Shown piece by piece: positions 22,486-34,292 of a DNA stretch of 64,000 nucleotides. Below the pieces are notes generated by a model. The model was not told the origin of the DNA. It did not search any database and worked only from the letters and a program-made list of their open reading frames with translations. The DNA comes from Imbricaverruca yamaguchii (lineage: Eukaryota > Arthropoda > Thecostraca > Neoverrucidae): contig JAOTOL010001634.1 of assembly GCA_034440575.1 (NCBI GenBank), forward strand, positions 1,500,501 through 1,564,500. Direction: 5' to 3'. Numbering within the stretch: position 1 is the first letter of the stretch; each line of letters starts with the position of its first letter. A program made the position numbers and the translations under genes.

Positions 22486-23794
22486 GCAAACGGAATTCTA
22501 GCTCAAACAGATTATGATGCACAAGACAGACACGATACATTCCACGTGAAACTCGCGCCCAGCGTACCGACCTGACATGACCTGAACTGGCACACTCGCG
22601 CCCAGCGCGCTGACCTCAAAGTAAAGTCACTCTCACTTTAAATCAAATAGATGACATCAGAAGTCAAATCAGTCTGATGTGATGAATGTTGCCAAGCAGT
22701 TTCGTGATTCCGATATGGTCAAGTTCAAATATTTTAAGAACACGACGTATTTTGGGGCCATCTGCAACCCCAGGGGCGGTATATTGGGGAGGAGAAGGGG
22801 CAGTTCCCTCCCCAAATCTGTGAATTCAGCATTACTCTTATGGCGTAGCATGGGTAAATATGGGTAATGAATGGATATAAGGGGTATTGGATAATGAGTA
22901 AATATTGATGTTTGCTCACACCCCTGGCCAAATGAGTTGTCGTCCCTCATGTATGACGCGCAAACATTTCAAGCTGATGCCCTTCGCAGCTTAATTCCCA
23001 TGTTCTAGGGCGACTCACTAGAGGTAATTTAGAGGAACGTGATGTTCGAATCAAATCGAGTTGAATGCGATATTTTCGCGGAAAAGATCCTAATGGTATA
23101 TGCGATTGTGTATTCAGAACATATGTGTCTCCATTATAGTAGAGGTGGAATGGATCATAGCGATTGTATGGAATTCGGTATTTCGCTGAGAATCAACCGA
23201 CAGACGAGTGTAATAGGTACACCCTTGGTGGCTTGGCAGGAGAACGAGCATTCCCATCGCATTCCCTAATGTCACCGGAGCGCTTGATTCATTAGTGATT
23301 CCCAAGCAATTCTGTAGGATTCAGCTCGTGGCAGGAGTTTAATGCGCTTCGAAAAACAACCCTCAACATTTTCCAGTAATGACTAGCCCGTCAGTATCTA
23401 CTAAAACTCCATCGAAGCTCTGGCATTTGTGTTACGTGGCTAGTTTCGTATCCCTTCCAGCTTGGCGATTGTCCAAGATTTCCACGTCATGGACACTTTC
23501 TAAAGTTTTTTCCTGAAGCTTTGTCGTGGATCTCTCGGGTAGCCGGGACGTGCACAACATGTCACGTCCACTGGCTTTCTCGTGAATGTCTCTGGCCTAT
23601 GTAGTGTTATCGCGGGTCTCTGTGTCATGTCCGATTGCCAACTGTGTTATATCTCCAGCCGTGTCCGGAAGTTAGCTATGTGGAATGGTCGCACGTATCC
23701 TAGTATTGGCGCACAGTTCTAACCCGTCGACATTTCGCGCATATTTTGCCAAGTGGCGAACTTCTATGTGGGTCTGTTCACCCTTCGTGTTCCT
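22483..23794. other. Intronic spacer, nothing recognised
   Basis: 1.3 kb of unique AT-moderate sequence. No exon, RNA gene or repeat was identified. Confidence 0.55.
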
Positions 23795-25465
23795 CCCAAG
23801 CCTCAGGAGCATCACAGTCCAGCCCGTTTTAGCTCTTAGAAGCCCTCCTCAGTCCTCGACGGCCTTTCGAGCTATCAAGTACAGTTAATCTCCGAAATTG
23901 GCTCTCAGTGTTCCCTACAATCATCGCTAGCCATCAGGGACTTTCTTTTCATCTCAGAGGATCATCTTCCTCTCATGGGGCCCCTTCAATCCTCTTGGGC
24001 ATCCCAGTACAGTACTCTTTCGCTCGGTGCAGAGGCTTCGGTAGCTCAGTTGGTAAGGCATGGGACTCTTGATCGCAAGATCGCGGGTTCGAATCTCACA
24101 GCCGATGGGATTTACCGAATCCACCCGCGACCAATCGTTGTAAGGGGTTAGCGACGCGGTTGAATGCGTTGTAAAATAACCTAGTGTTCCTCTTCCTCTT
24201 CTATCGCTCGGTAACTATTTCCAATCATCGGGTTCCCTCTCCAGCTGTTAGGGGCTCCTTCCAGTCCCTGACAGTCTTACTGGTTTCAAATTATCTCTAG
24301 CTCTGACGCAGGCTTTCAATATTCTCTAGAACCATCGTTAGACATCGGAACTCTCCTTAGCTCTCATGGGATTTGTTAGCTCTCAAGGGACGTTCTGAAG
24401 CAGCTAGGGGCTCTTCCCAGTTATCAACAGCTCTTGCGGTTTCAAGAACATTGAGGTTCTGATCCTTCAGGGAATTATTTACCTCTCAGTGGAGCTCGTT
24501 CATCCATTACTGGCCGTTCTCAACCTTAAAAGAGTTCCAGTCCAATCCTCTCCAACTCTCAAAGGTCCTCGTCATCCATCGTCTCCGTAGCTCGAGGGCC
24601 TCTTTATTGGGATGAGTCCGCTGTCATCTTCGAGCCTCTGCATCAGCGTTAGCCAAAGCCAACCCAGGGTCTCTGGACGTTCGGCCTGGGCCCCTCCTTC
24701 GGCTCAGGGACCCTCTTTCACCGCTCGGGACACTCAGTCCGGCCGGAATCCCCTCTTTCAAAAGTTTGGGCCTTCCCTATCACGTAAGGGGCCCCTGTGC
24801 GTTTTCGGTTCCCTCTCGTTAGCCTAGGGGCCCTTTATGCCGGCTCTGGGCCCTCTCAGTCAGTCGCGAGTCCTCCCACCGCTAGGGATCCACTCCGTCG
24901 GCGCAGGATCCCTCCTTAGCGATCCAGGGCCTCCTCTATCAGGCCGGAAGCCCTCTTGCAACAGATTGGAGCCCCCCCCATCGGGTCAGGGCCCCTTGTA
25001 TGGTTTGGCCCCATCCGTCGGCCAAAGGGTCCTTTCTGATGGCCCGAGGTCCTCTCCGGCAACTAGGCATCCTCCACCGTCTCAGGGGCTCTCTTTGGCG
25101 ACCTTTTCCGGCAAGCCACAGCCCTTTTCAAACGCGTGACCCCTACATCAGAGCAGGGGCTCTTTCTTATTCTTGGACCCCCGTCATCAGCCCAGGGACA
25201 TTTCATATTGGCTCGGACCCTCCCCGTCAGCTCAAGAGCCCTTCCGACGATCTGAGTCCCCCTCCATCGATCTAGAAGCCCTTCACGCTAGTCCAGTCAA
25301 GTACCCTCAACATCGTCCGGATGGCACTCTCCGTTGAGTCGGCGTCCTCATCGTCAGCCTGTGACTTTTTCCGTCATCCTAGGGCTCCTTTCGTTAGGTC
25401 AGAGGCCCTTCGCGTCGGTCCAGGGGCCCTCGCGGGCCTCCTCCGACTCTCCAGGAGGCGGCTAC
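23795..25465 (+). repeat. Heavily decayed minisatellite, about 27-30 bp
   Basis: A loose motif of the kind GGGGCCCTCTC-n-TCAG-n-CAG recurs every 25-32 bp for 1.6 kb (for example CAGGGACCCTCTTTCACCG, TAGGGGCCCTTTATGCCGG, CAGGGCCTCCTCTATCAGG). No two units are alike. A tRNA-derived SINE interrupts it at 24035, so the array predates that insertion. Confidence 0.6.
24035..24190 (+). mobile_element. tRNA-Lys-derived SINE
   Basis: The head (24035-24107) is tRNA-like. It has TAGCTCAGTTGG (pol III A box), an anticodon arm with loop CTCTTGA (anticodon CTT, lysine), and GGTTCGAATCT (B box). Mismatches in the anticodon stem (TGGGA/TCGCA), T stem (GCGGG/CTCAC) and acceptor stem argue against a functional tRNA gene. 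A tRNA-unrelated body follows, with TTTACCGAATCCACCCGCGA and GCGACGCGGTTGAATGCGTT, to about 24190. No clear target-site duplication was found. Confidence 0.8.
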
Positions 25466-25724
25466 CCCTTTCTCCCTTGTCTACCACTTTCTTCCTCTGG
25501 CTATGCCGCTGGCTGGCAATTTAAGATGGCGAGAATATGGAACAAGTGACAGGTACACGAAGATGCTCTTGGAAATGAGATTGCGATGGCATCGAACAAG
25601 TGACGGGGACATTCAACAAGATTCATGTCACCTTCACATATATCAACCTTTTCGTCATGGCTTAATTCTTTCTTGTTGAAACCACGCCTCCTTCTCATAA
25701 GAAATATTAACCTGGCCCAAGCTT

Positions 25725-25796
25725 GTCCCTATGATCTCCCTATGCCCATGTCCCTATGATCTCCCTATGCCCATGTCCCTATGATCTTATTGTAGT
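25725..25796 (+). repeat. 25-bp tandem repeat, 2.8 copies
   Basis: GTCCCTATGATCTCCCTATG starts at 25725, 25750 and 25775. The copies are identical until the last one breaks off. Confidence 0.95.
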
Positions 25797-25914
25797 TTGC
25801 TCATGTCGACGGCTCTCATGATACGACCTGTCCATGGGCCACGCGGATATCATGACAGGATGTGTTCAACACCTCGGGATCCCGTGAGCGCACCTTATCA
25901 TGGTTCCGCGGGTC

Positions 25915-26086
25915 TCCTGGATCTCAGTGTCACGACTGACGAAGCAGGGCTCAGTATTGGCACTGTGTACCACTGCCGTTCCTATGACACACTTTCCGGG
26001 CCAATCACAGTCGAAGAGAGCCGTTAGCTGACGCCACCTTTAACCCGATAATTGGCAGTAGCGGCAGTGTAAAGCTTTTACTGATG
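25915..26086 (-). mobile_element. Dispersed repeat family A, copy 2 (-)
   Basis: Its reverse complement matches 18474-18660 across most of its length, with scattered substitutions (AAAGGTGGCGTCAG, AACGGCTCTCTTCGACTGTG, GGAAAGTGTGTCATAGGAACG). The two copies lie on either side of exon 1 in opposite orientation. Confidence 0.8.
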
Positions 26087-26937
26087 TTCCGCCGAGGCGA
26101 ACCAGACACTTCGGTGGCTGTTTGTTTCTTCTGCTACTTCCTTTCTCCCAGTCCTGTCAATTGTTCACATGTTTGCATCCTGTATGTGTCCACTGGGCCG
26201 TGTCTATTGTAACCTGTGTTCAGTGTCTCTTGCATACCAGGCGGTTTTTTTCCTAATGTCGACCCCTGTTTCGTATGCAGCAGCCTATCCTATTTGGCTA
26301 CACGCACTATTACAAGCTCGATTGATGTTGGGCTTTCCTATGGCCAGCTATTCAAAAATTAGGACAGCCAGCTTAGGAAAGCCTCGGGATGTCAATACAT
26401 ATGTCATTTTTCTGCATATTCACTACAATTAACTGGATATTCATTGCATATTCACTACAATTGGTTGCATTCTTCTTTTTGTCTCTGTTTGCAGGTAGGC
26501 CACCACCAGTTATAAGTAGAAGTAGCCCCAGGATCATCTTAGCTAGGTACCAAGCTTGTAACACCAAGGAAATCATGGACCACGAAGTAAAATGAGGGGA
26601 AAAGGGAGAAGTTGGATCCATGTGAATCGCACGTCTCTTTTATTTTAGAAGGCAATCAATGCTGGCACAGTGAAACATTTCACAATTAATTACATTGCAT
26701 TCATAGTTATTGTGAAATTTAATGCTCGACTTATTATGTTGACATATAGCCCGTGAAGTGACTAGTTACAATGATGTTTTATTTGTGTCTGGAAAATTAT
26801 TTTGTTTTTTCTTAAAATTTGTCACTTTCTTTTGTATTTTCTCTTGCCTTTCTACCATTGCTGTAAACCAGACAACTATAGCGTGTATTTGTTATCTAGG
26901 GGAAGGAGTATACTCAGTTGTCATCGAAACACATATG
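26087..26937. other. AT-rich intronic spacer, nothing recognised
   Basis: Short ATTCACTACAATTNNNTGCAT duplications near 26418-26465 are the only structure seen. Confidence 0.55.
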
Positions 26938-27222
26938 CTGTAAGGTACTTAGGCAGCCACTGCATAACATAGAACATACACACTATCCATTCTACATTAT
27001 GAAAAGTACTCAACATCCAATTCATACCATGTAATTTGTTCATCGCCCACTGCAGGCTATGAAGCGTATACAGCATCCACTGTATGCTATGGGAGGTGCC
27101 CAGCGACCGATCCATATCATGGACAATGCTCAGCAGCCACCGCACACCCTGAACGGTACTCTGCAGCACCTTCACACCCTAGAAGGTGGTCAGCAGCCAC
27201 GGCATACCTTGGAAGGTACCTG
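26938..27222 (+). repeat. Diverged 30-bp minisatellite, nine to ten copies
   Basis: Units such as GTGCCCAGCGACCGATCCAT, ATGCTCAGCAGCCACCGCAC and GTGGTCAGCAGCCACGGCAT follow every 29-31 bp. Right-hand units agree best; the left is most decayed. The long frames on both strands are artefacts. Confidence 0.85.
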
Positions 27223-28439
27223 CTCGGTAATCACGACATTCGGGAATCGCTGGTGAATCTCCCGTGGGCGGTGCAGCCTGGGCGGTAGTAACGGGCTGCC
27301 ACACGACGTAATCACACCGAATGGAAGTTAATTAATGATTCACCTAAATCATCCGAACACGGTGTGCACCACCTGGTGAACGGAGGGGAGGCTTTGCTGA
27401 TGTAAATACACGTGCGGCTTGAAATAAGTTAACTTGCATCAACCCATATGCAAATAAGCCCGGCGGATTGTCAACGGAAGCGCTGACTGGTTCATGTCGA
27501 AAGGCCACCACCGCGATCCATTCAAGCCGTCGGAGAACTGTTGTGCCGCGGACGTCGAATGGAGCCTGGCCGCTGCCTGGGGCGCGGATATGGCTGCCGG
27601 CCCAATTACCTGGTACCCACGGCAGTGGCGGTGGAAGTGGGTTAGCTGTTGACGCACTTCAGCACAGCTGGGAAAACCACTCGCAGAGGGCCGCGGAACT
27701 GCACGGCATGTATTGTGAGTGCGTGCACTGGGTAGATGGTGTGTCTCGCAACTAGCTGACACGGTCAACACACGAGAGAGCCGAGGCAGGATATGCAGTT
27801 ACCCACAGTGCACTACATGGGATTAGATCTTGTCAGGACCGGTTCCAGTTAGATCTTGTCTGAACATCACCTGAAATTATACAGAAATAGTGGTAACGGA
27901 GTATTAACGGCTTTAATTTGCCGGGTTGCTTGCATCGCCGCTGGATGTGCCAGTGGTCTGCAATGGAGGATAGAGCGGTCGTTAACCAGATGCTGATCCT
28001 ACTCATCTCAACTAGCCGTCCATTCGACAGTCTGATAAGATAACTGGTACCGCGAGGACGCCGACTGAGACTGCCGAATGCAGAAGTAACAGTGCATGGA
28101 AAAAAATCCCCTCTGCCCGCGATAGTAGGATTTGTCCTCTTACAGCAGGCGATGAGGAATGTCCAGACACATCGTGCCGTTGCCGCAGGCGATGAGGAAT
28201 GCCAGAGGCACGTTGGCCAGGGGTTTCTGCTCTCCTGTTATTCTAAAACGGAGGAAACCATGTGAATAATTCCGAGTCAATTCGTGTCGTTGGGCAAGAA
28301 TTAAATGGAAAAATTTCATTATCCTTATACAATTGGAAGCTTGATGAATTCCTCATCAAGTTATTAGGAATTCTTAGTGAGTGCCAAATATCGTACAAGT
28401 ACGGAAGGTAGCAGTGCATTGGAGTTGAAATAAATTAAA
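27223..28439. other. Intronic spacer, one small duplication
   Basis: No exon recognised. GCAGGCGATGAGGAATG occurs at about 28146 and 28190 as a short direct repeat. Confidence 0.55.
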
Positions 28440-28672
28440 CGAATGACTCATTCAGACTATTATTTTCCAAATGAGGACTATTCCAAACCCCAATTCTGAC
28501 TCCTCTTCCTCACAAAGTGGAATGACTCCAAATTCCGGGTCATGCCAAAAAGGAGTTAAAATCCGACTCATAATTCCTCTTTGATAAGACAGCCTTAATT
28601 CCGGGTGAAAAATGAGTAAAATCAAACACCTTAATTCCTTTTTCATTCCGTCCTTTTTAATTTTATACACAG
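28440..28672. repeat. Degenerate GGAGTCATTCC-type low-complexity tract
   Basis: Repeated words of the type AATGACTCC, GGAGT and ATTCC on both strands. A similar tract is at 31740-31905. Confidence 0.6.
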
Positions 28673-28674
28673 CC

Positions 28675-29230
28675 CAGAATGTTTAACTCGCGTCGTCTTT
28701 CCGGCCAAATCATCACACCCCGTCTCGGGGGAGGGGCGGTTGAAGACCCCCCTCTAAAATCCAAACTAAGCATCGCACGAAAACGAGAGGTGTCATGGGA
28801 AAGCGCTCGACGAGTAGGGTCTGTGTCCACCCCCCCAAAAAAAAGTACCCAAAAGTGTCGTCACCAGGGGAGCTAGATTTTCACGACTTTTCATGACTTA
28901 CATTATGTTTTTTACTCTGGGGAGTTCATTTTGGGGGATATATCAAAAAAAAATATTTGGAATGAGAAAAAGACAGGGAAATGGACCAGTGCTATAATTT
29001 TTTGGCCCCCAAAATAATAAAAATAAAATTATATTTTTGAAATTTCAAAATTTTGCGTTTTCAAGTTTTCTTTAATTTTCCTTTTCTAATGGGTAGAGCA
29101 GAACGAGAAACGTTGTTGGAAGTCAGCTTCCCTAACAAAAAAAATGATTACTTGACTCAGAATCCTGTGTTTGAACTGCAATATGGCAAATACGCAAAAT
29201 TTATATGTAGTCAAAAACGGAAAAAATGAA
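28675..29230 (+). mobile_element. Dispersed repeat family B, copy 1 (+)
   Basis: It matches the reverse complement of 48700-49232 over more than 450 bp. Shared words include CACACCCCGTCTCGGG, GAAAGCGCTCGA, TCTGGGGAGTTCATTTTGGG, TTAATTTTCCTTTTCTAATG and AACTGCAATATGGCAAATA. There is no intact ORF. It lies in intron 1. Confidence 0.85.
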
Positions 29231-29428
29231 AAATTCAATTCGTACGATTTGTTGTATCCGTAAATATAAGCAAACGTTGACGGTTTCATTAAAATATTTG
29301 TATCCGTTAAAGCGTGACGACTGGTTGAACTTTTTTGCGTCCCGATCAGGCAATCATAATGGAAGTAGAATCGTGTTTCTACCTCAATTCCGTCAAAAGT
29401 TATTGAGGGAAATGCTTGCGTGACCCTA

Positions 29429-29880
29429 ATTGGTCTTTGGTGACCTAGTCAAGGTCACCGGTCTAAACATTGAGTTCGATGGTTGAAAGTGACCCAAAAC
29501 TCAGTGACATGGGCAATATAAATCAAATTAGACCACGTTCTGCGAAATCAAACAGGTTTTGTTTTCCTCCATAGATTTATAATGGGGTGGCCACAATTCT
29601 GACCTGACCTTAGGTCACTTATAATAAAATTATATGGTATTACGATTGTAATCCCTGATGACCTTATGACACCCTATAAGTTTCATCTTGATCGGACCAA
29701 CACTGTGACAATGGCAACACCTAGAACTCCGAGGGATGTTGGGTCACTTCGCCTGACCTGGTAACCTGACCTGAGATGACCCAGGGGCAAACATTTCTGA
29801 GGATATGCGAAACACTGATGGAACAGCCATACGAGGATTAGGAAAACCCGCAGGGGGGCAGATATCTGCCCCCGGAGGTG
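29429..29880. repeat. TGACCT/AGGTCA-rich segment ending at a 20-bp palindrome
   Basis: About a dozen TGACCT/TGACCC/AGGTCA words occur on both strands in 350 bp, including TGACCTAGTCAAGGTCA and TGACCTTAGGTCA. These match nuclear-receptor half-sites, but the layout also suggests a mobile-element fragment. Confidence 0.5.
29854..29873. other. Perfect 20-bp palindrome
   Basis: GGGGGCAGATATCTGCCCCC equals its own reverse complement, with no loop. It may be the tip of a mobile element. Confidence 0.9.
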
Positions 29881-30368
29881 CGCGTGATAAATAAATACTT
29901 TACCAATACTGTTTGGTATTGTGCAATGAGTTTTTCAATGACTAATTCGTTTTTTTGCGGTTAACAAGCATGGCTAGAAAGCTGAGTCCTAAGTAGAAAT
30001 TGTGCATTTTAGAGCACATCAACGCTCATCCATATTCGTGAGAAAAAAAACCACTAGGGCCCATAAGAAGCTTCAAGAATGCAAACGTTCCATGAAACAC
30101 ATCAAACCAGGGCCTCCGCTAAGATGTTAAGTGGGGGAAAATCCTCCCAAGTGTCACGAAATTCCCCAGTGTAACTGGAAATTCCCCAGTGAAAGGGGTT
30201 TTCAAGTAAGAGAAAAATGTTGGTGATATATCGTAGTAGTACGCGAAAAGTTAGAGTGCACCCCCTCCCCCTCGGAAGTTGAAGCTGGTTAAGAGCATGG
30301 TCACCTGTGACAAATGACATCCTGGCCCTTCAGAAAAACTTACATATATTAGATGCACCGGGGTGAAA

Positions 30369-30382
30369 CCCCCCCCCCCCCC
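30369..30382 (+). repeat. C homopolymer (14 nt)
   Basis: Uninterrupted run of C. Confidence 0.95.
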
Positions 30383-31739
30383 TTGAAAATTTAAAAAATC
30401 CTTATAGGACGTCCTGCATCCAACCCATGACACATGATCAGACATGTACCAGGATGAGGATCGTACAAAAAAGATCAAGGTCGCAAAATATATAAACATA
30501 CTTTTTAAAAGATCCAAGATACCTCGACGAGTTAAATAGATCCCAGATCTCAGAAGATCCTTCGGGAAACAAATTATCCAGGATCCCAAAAATCGACAAT
30601 AAAGGGATTGATGGATCCGATCCTGGCTTTTCATTCTGGTATATGTCTGCCCATGCCTTACCTGGAGCAGGTTCTTGAAAGCGGATGATGTGACCTGAGT
30701 TATTGGCAGCTGGTCACAACAGATAAGTGCGACGATGGCTTCGTCTAACTGCGCTTCCTTGGAACTTTTTGTGCGTTCCGGCTGGGCCGCCAGCTGAGAT
30801 GTATGTTTTCAGCGCAGATGACGCTTAAAATTGGAACTCACTGATATCTTCCCTCGGATAGCGGCATGGTACAATTTGAAGGTATAAGTGACGATTTCGC
30901 CCTCCACATGCCGACCGGTGCAAAAATCATCCAATACTGATACTGATGGCGTCAGGGCAGAACTTCGGCTGCCACCCGCTTCATTTACACCCTGGGTTAC
31001 GGCCGAAGGAAGGCAGGGATCAGGATCGTCCACATGGACATCTTCTGAGTCTGAGGCTGTCTTAAAAAAAGGCGTCCAAAGTGCCGGTCTTCTTCCCGTA
31101 GCCAGACATCTTCACAAACCACACGCAAATCCAACACTGTCTCGCCCTCGCCGCTGTCATGCACGCGCAAGCCACCCGCACGCCACTACTGGTTGCCATG
31201 ACAACAGCGGCATCTGGCGCCCTTGTGCGCTCGCGCAGAGCCGGAAAATCTGAACGTCGGTAGTGACCGGAAGTGTATTTGGTGCGAACCAGTGATTCCC
31301 ACGCCAGCATAATAGCCAAAACGGGTTTTCGCGCCCCAAAGTCCCAGTAATAATGATGATTCCCAAGCCAGGGGTACCACATTAGGGATAGTGGGGCCGT
31401 TTGCAGTGGGATCGCGAGCTGCTGTCAAGTTGAATTTGACACAAAGTGTATACGCCAACTAAGCAGCCGCGGCAGAATCTCGTTTGGCCAGGGGACAAAG
31501 CTCATTTTAGACCCAATGTTTACCATGCAACATATCACTGTCCAGTGATGCCGTGCTCTTGTACCGGCGCAGGTACGCATGCCTGGTCCAAACCTTGTCT
31601 TCAATTTCAGACGTGTCAGGGTCGGGTCAAGCCTGGTTCCATAAGTATTACCAAATTGATGCCTCTGCCACACATTTAAACACTACCGATAACCAATTAT
31701 TATGCGCAGTAAATGGGGACAATTTTACCTGGAATTGGC
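30383..31739. other. Intronic spacer, nothing recognised
   Basis: Unique sequence. ORFs on both strands are short and lack recognisable domains. Confidence 0.55.
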
Positions 31740-31905
31740 ATGAAATTTAACTCCTTAATTCCAATTCATTTGCTAAAATAGGAGTCACTCCAATTCCTCC
31801 TGGACCATCCTGGAGTGACTCCAGCTCCAACTCCTCTGAGCAAAAATGGCGGAGTCATTCCGGAGTCATTCCAACTCCAACAACTCCAACTCCAATACAC
31901 TGGAA
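31740..31905. repeat. GGAGTGACTCC-type low-complexity tract
   Basis: ACTCC/GGAGT words alternate densely, including GGAGTGACTCC palindromes. It is related to the tract at 28440-28672. Confidence 0.7.
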
Positions 31906-32277
31906 GGTAGTTGACAATTTTATGGGGGACAGTTGTCATACTTTTTTTCTTGGCATTGGCTATAGTTCAGGTTGTCGTTGATGATCTATCCAGTCTATCC
32001 AGTTTTTCCCACACAGTGTCGGCCCTCCAGAAGGTGTGTCTCAATTATCCACGAAAACATGATCCCTGCCAGATGGGTCAGCGGCTTTTCTCGCCAGTGT
32101 ATCATCAATTACTGTCGTCGTTCCGTTGCTGCCCACCGTGGACTGACCCAGCTGCTGATTACCACCGGCCGAGACAGAGCCTGGTCGGTCAGTCGGCTCT
32201 TTGTTTGAACAGTATCCGCCGAGCTGGCAGCGGCGTCGTCCTCTGCCGGGTCCGGCGGCAGCCTCAGCCGGGTCAAG

Positions 32278-32560
32278 GGCGTCTTCAATCGTGACCAGAG
32301 ATTCCTCTGTCGAAACAGGGGCGTCTTCAGTCGTGACCTGAGAGTCCTCAGCCGGGTCCGGGACGTCTTCAGTCGTGATCTAAGAGTCCTCAACCGGGTC
32401 AAGGGCGTCTTCAGCCGTGACCAGAGATTCCTCTGTCGAGACAGGGGCGTCTTCAGTCGTGACCTGAGAGTCCTTGGCCGGGTCAGAGGTGTCTTCAGTT
32501 TGACCTGAGAGTCCTTGGCCGGGTCAGAGGTGTCTTCAATCGTGACCTTAGCGTCATCGA
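32278..32560 (+). repeat. 42-bp minisatellite with 126-bp higher-order unit
   Basis: GTCTTCARTCGTGACC starts at 32281, 32323, 32365, 32407, 32449, 32491 and 32532. Two subtypes, one with ATTCCTCTGTCG and one with AGTCCTYRGCCGGG, follow in the order A-B-B-A-B-B-B, so a three-unit block was duplicated. Confidence 0.9.
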
Positions 32561-32691
32561 TCCGGTTAAAGGATCTTCGGCCCGGTCAGAGGATCTTCGG
32601 CCGGGTGGGGATCAACTTCGGCCAAGTTCGAAATCGTGACTGAGCATAGATTTGGTGCAGACATGGGTGGGCCCAGGCCTCGACAATGGCA

Positions 32692-33138
32692 ATCAACTGC
32701 TGGGGTGTCGTTTAGCGACATATATGACGAGTGTGACGATTATGATCGGTATCAGTTTTCTGCCTGTGCGGGCGCGAAGTCATCCAATTATAGCGCAGTA
32801 TTGCTATGACAAGGGGAAGAATAGGTTTCATGGAACGCAACTCTATAAAGCCCAAGCTGTGCATATATTCACACATAAAAACTCTCCCACGGGAGCTTGG
32901 CTTGCGTGGCAGCACGTGCGCCTGCTGTATTATTTTCAGCAGGTGAATTTGACAGAAGCCAACTCGGGGATCGATCGATGCATTTCGAAGCGGCTTCGAC
33001 GAAAGCTGTTTAACTTATTGTTACAAATGTGCCGAGCTGTAATTGGCTCAATTGGTGCGTGCACAGCTATAACACTGATATCGATCACAATCGTCACAAG
33101 CGTCATATATGTAGCGAAACGACGCTCCAGCAGCTGAT
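32692..33138. mobile_element. Foldback element with long terminal inverted repeats
   Basis: The left end (ATCAACTGCTGGGGTGTCG, then ACATATATGACG, GTGACGATTATGATCGGTAT) is matched in reverse complement by the right end (ATCAGCTGCTGGAGCGTCG, ACATATATGACG, GTGACGATTGTGATCGATAT). Clear pairing runs for over 100 bp per arm, and fainter pairing goes further inward. No transposase is present. The 161-codon + frame inside, which starts at TTG, is an artefact. Confidence 0.85.
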
Positions 33139-34292
33139 GGTACTGTTCAGCTTGACCCGATGGGCCTCGGGATGAGCCAGTCTTCTCACATAATTCCAGC
33201 AGTTTATGGCTTCCCAGTGTGTTTGTTCTCGCTTGTACATGCAATTTTAATGAGGCGCTTCTTTCGATATACGTTTCGGGAAAGCACAATGTTGCGGAGT
33301 TCATGACTGACGGAGACATGACAGAGCCTTGACGGGTCCACAGCTCAAAAACTTCATAACCCTGCAGTTCCCAGGCCTGCTATAGGTTCTAAACTTCCTC
33401 AGGTTCTCCGTTTGATCTATCTCACCTAACCGTATTCCGAGGTCCTTGTTCGTCTAAGGTCCGATGAGCGGTAGTATATTCTCAGCAGTTCGAAGCCTTG
33501 TCTCGAAACTCAGCTACTCCGGAGCGGTGGGGTGCGGTATGGCGGCAGCCCGCCTCAGGGCCCTGCTGACCTCCAGGGTGGGGACAGACTTCCTCCTCCC
33601 CGTGTCCGGAATAGGCCGCTGAGGAGACACAGTCACACGCTCTCAGTATGCGACAGCAACTTAGGCGGCGGCTTATCTGCCAGTATGAGGAATAGGGGCC
33701 ATTTGAATATCGCCATTTACTGTATGTCGTTTGTCCGCATGGCAGGATCAGAGTGGTAGATCATCTGTGAAGTGTCAAGGAAACCGAAGCCACTTCAAGA
33801 TACATTTGCGCGTCTGAAGTTGTAGCGTTGGTTTGGTTCAAGGGTGCTGGGGGAAATGGGCTGGCCAGCTGGCCTTAAACTGGTAGCTAGAGCCTCGTAA
33901 TTATCCGACTTATTATCGAAATCGTCTCGACCAGCAAGCCAGATGGGATCGTGAGGCCGCATGATTTTTCAAGCGCCTCTAAAAGTCATCGTAATCACCG
34001 GGTGCCCTGTTGGGCGGAATGATGGAGAATTTTCTGCTCACAGTTGTCGGACCCCGGGTTATTATCATCGCTGTTCGGTTACAAGCCAACGTCAGGTGCG
34101 GAAACCCTCCGGGGTCAAGCCAACCCATTCCCAGGGTCAGTTTTGAGGATCGAAAGTCGCACGTGCGGAGTACTGTTACAAATGGACGGCACAACAACGA
34201 TGTGCCACGTGTACTCTTCGCACTCTTCTTTGCATGCTGTTAAATTCGACTGTAATGACACCTGGGCGATGAATGCATTTTCTAAGCGACGT
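33139..34292. other. Intronic spacer, nothing recognised
   Basis: Unique sequence with short frames only. Confidence 0.55.

Noticed and set aside
24035..24107. Functional tRNA-Lys gene
   Set aside because: Mismatches in three stems and a SINE body directly attached; better explained as a SINE head.
32652..33137. 161-codon + strand ORF with membrane-like C-terminus
   Set aside because: It coincides with the foldback element; the hydrophobic stretch is the reverse complement of the left arm.
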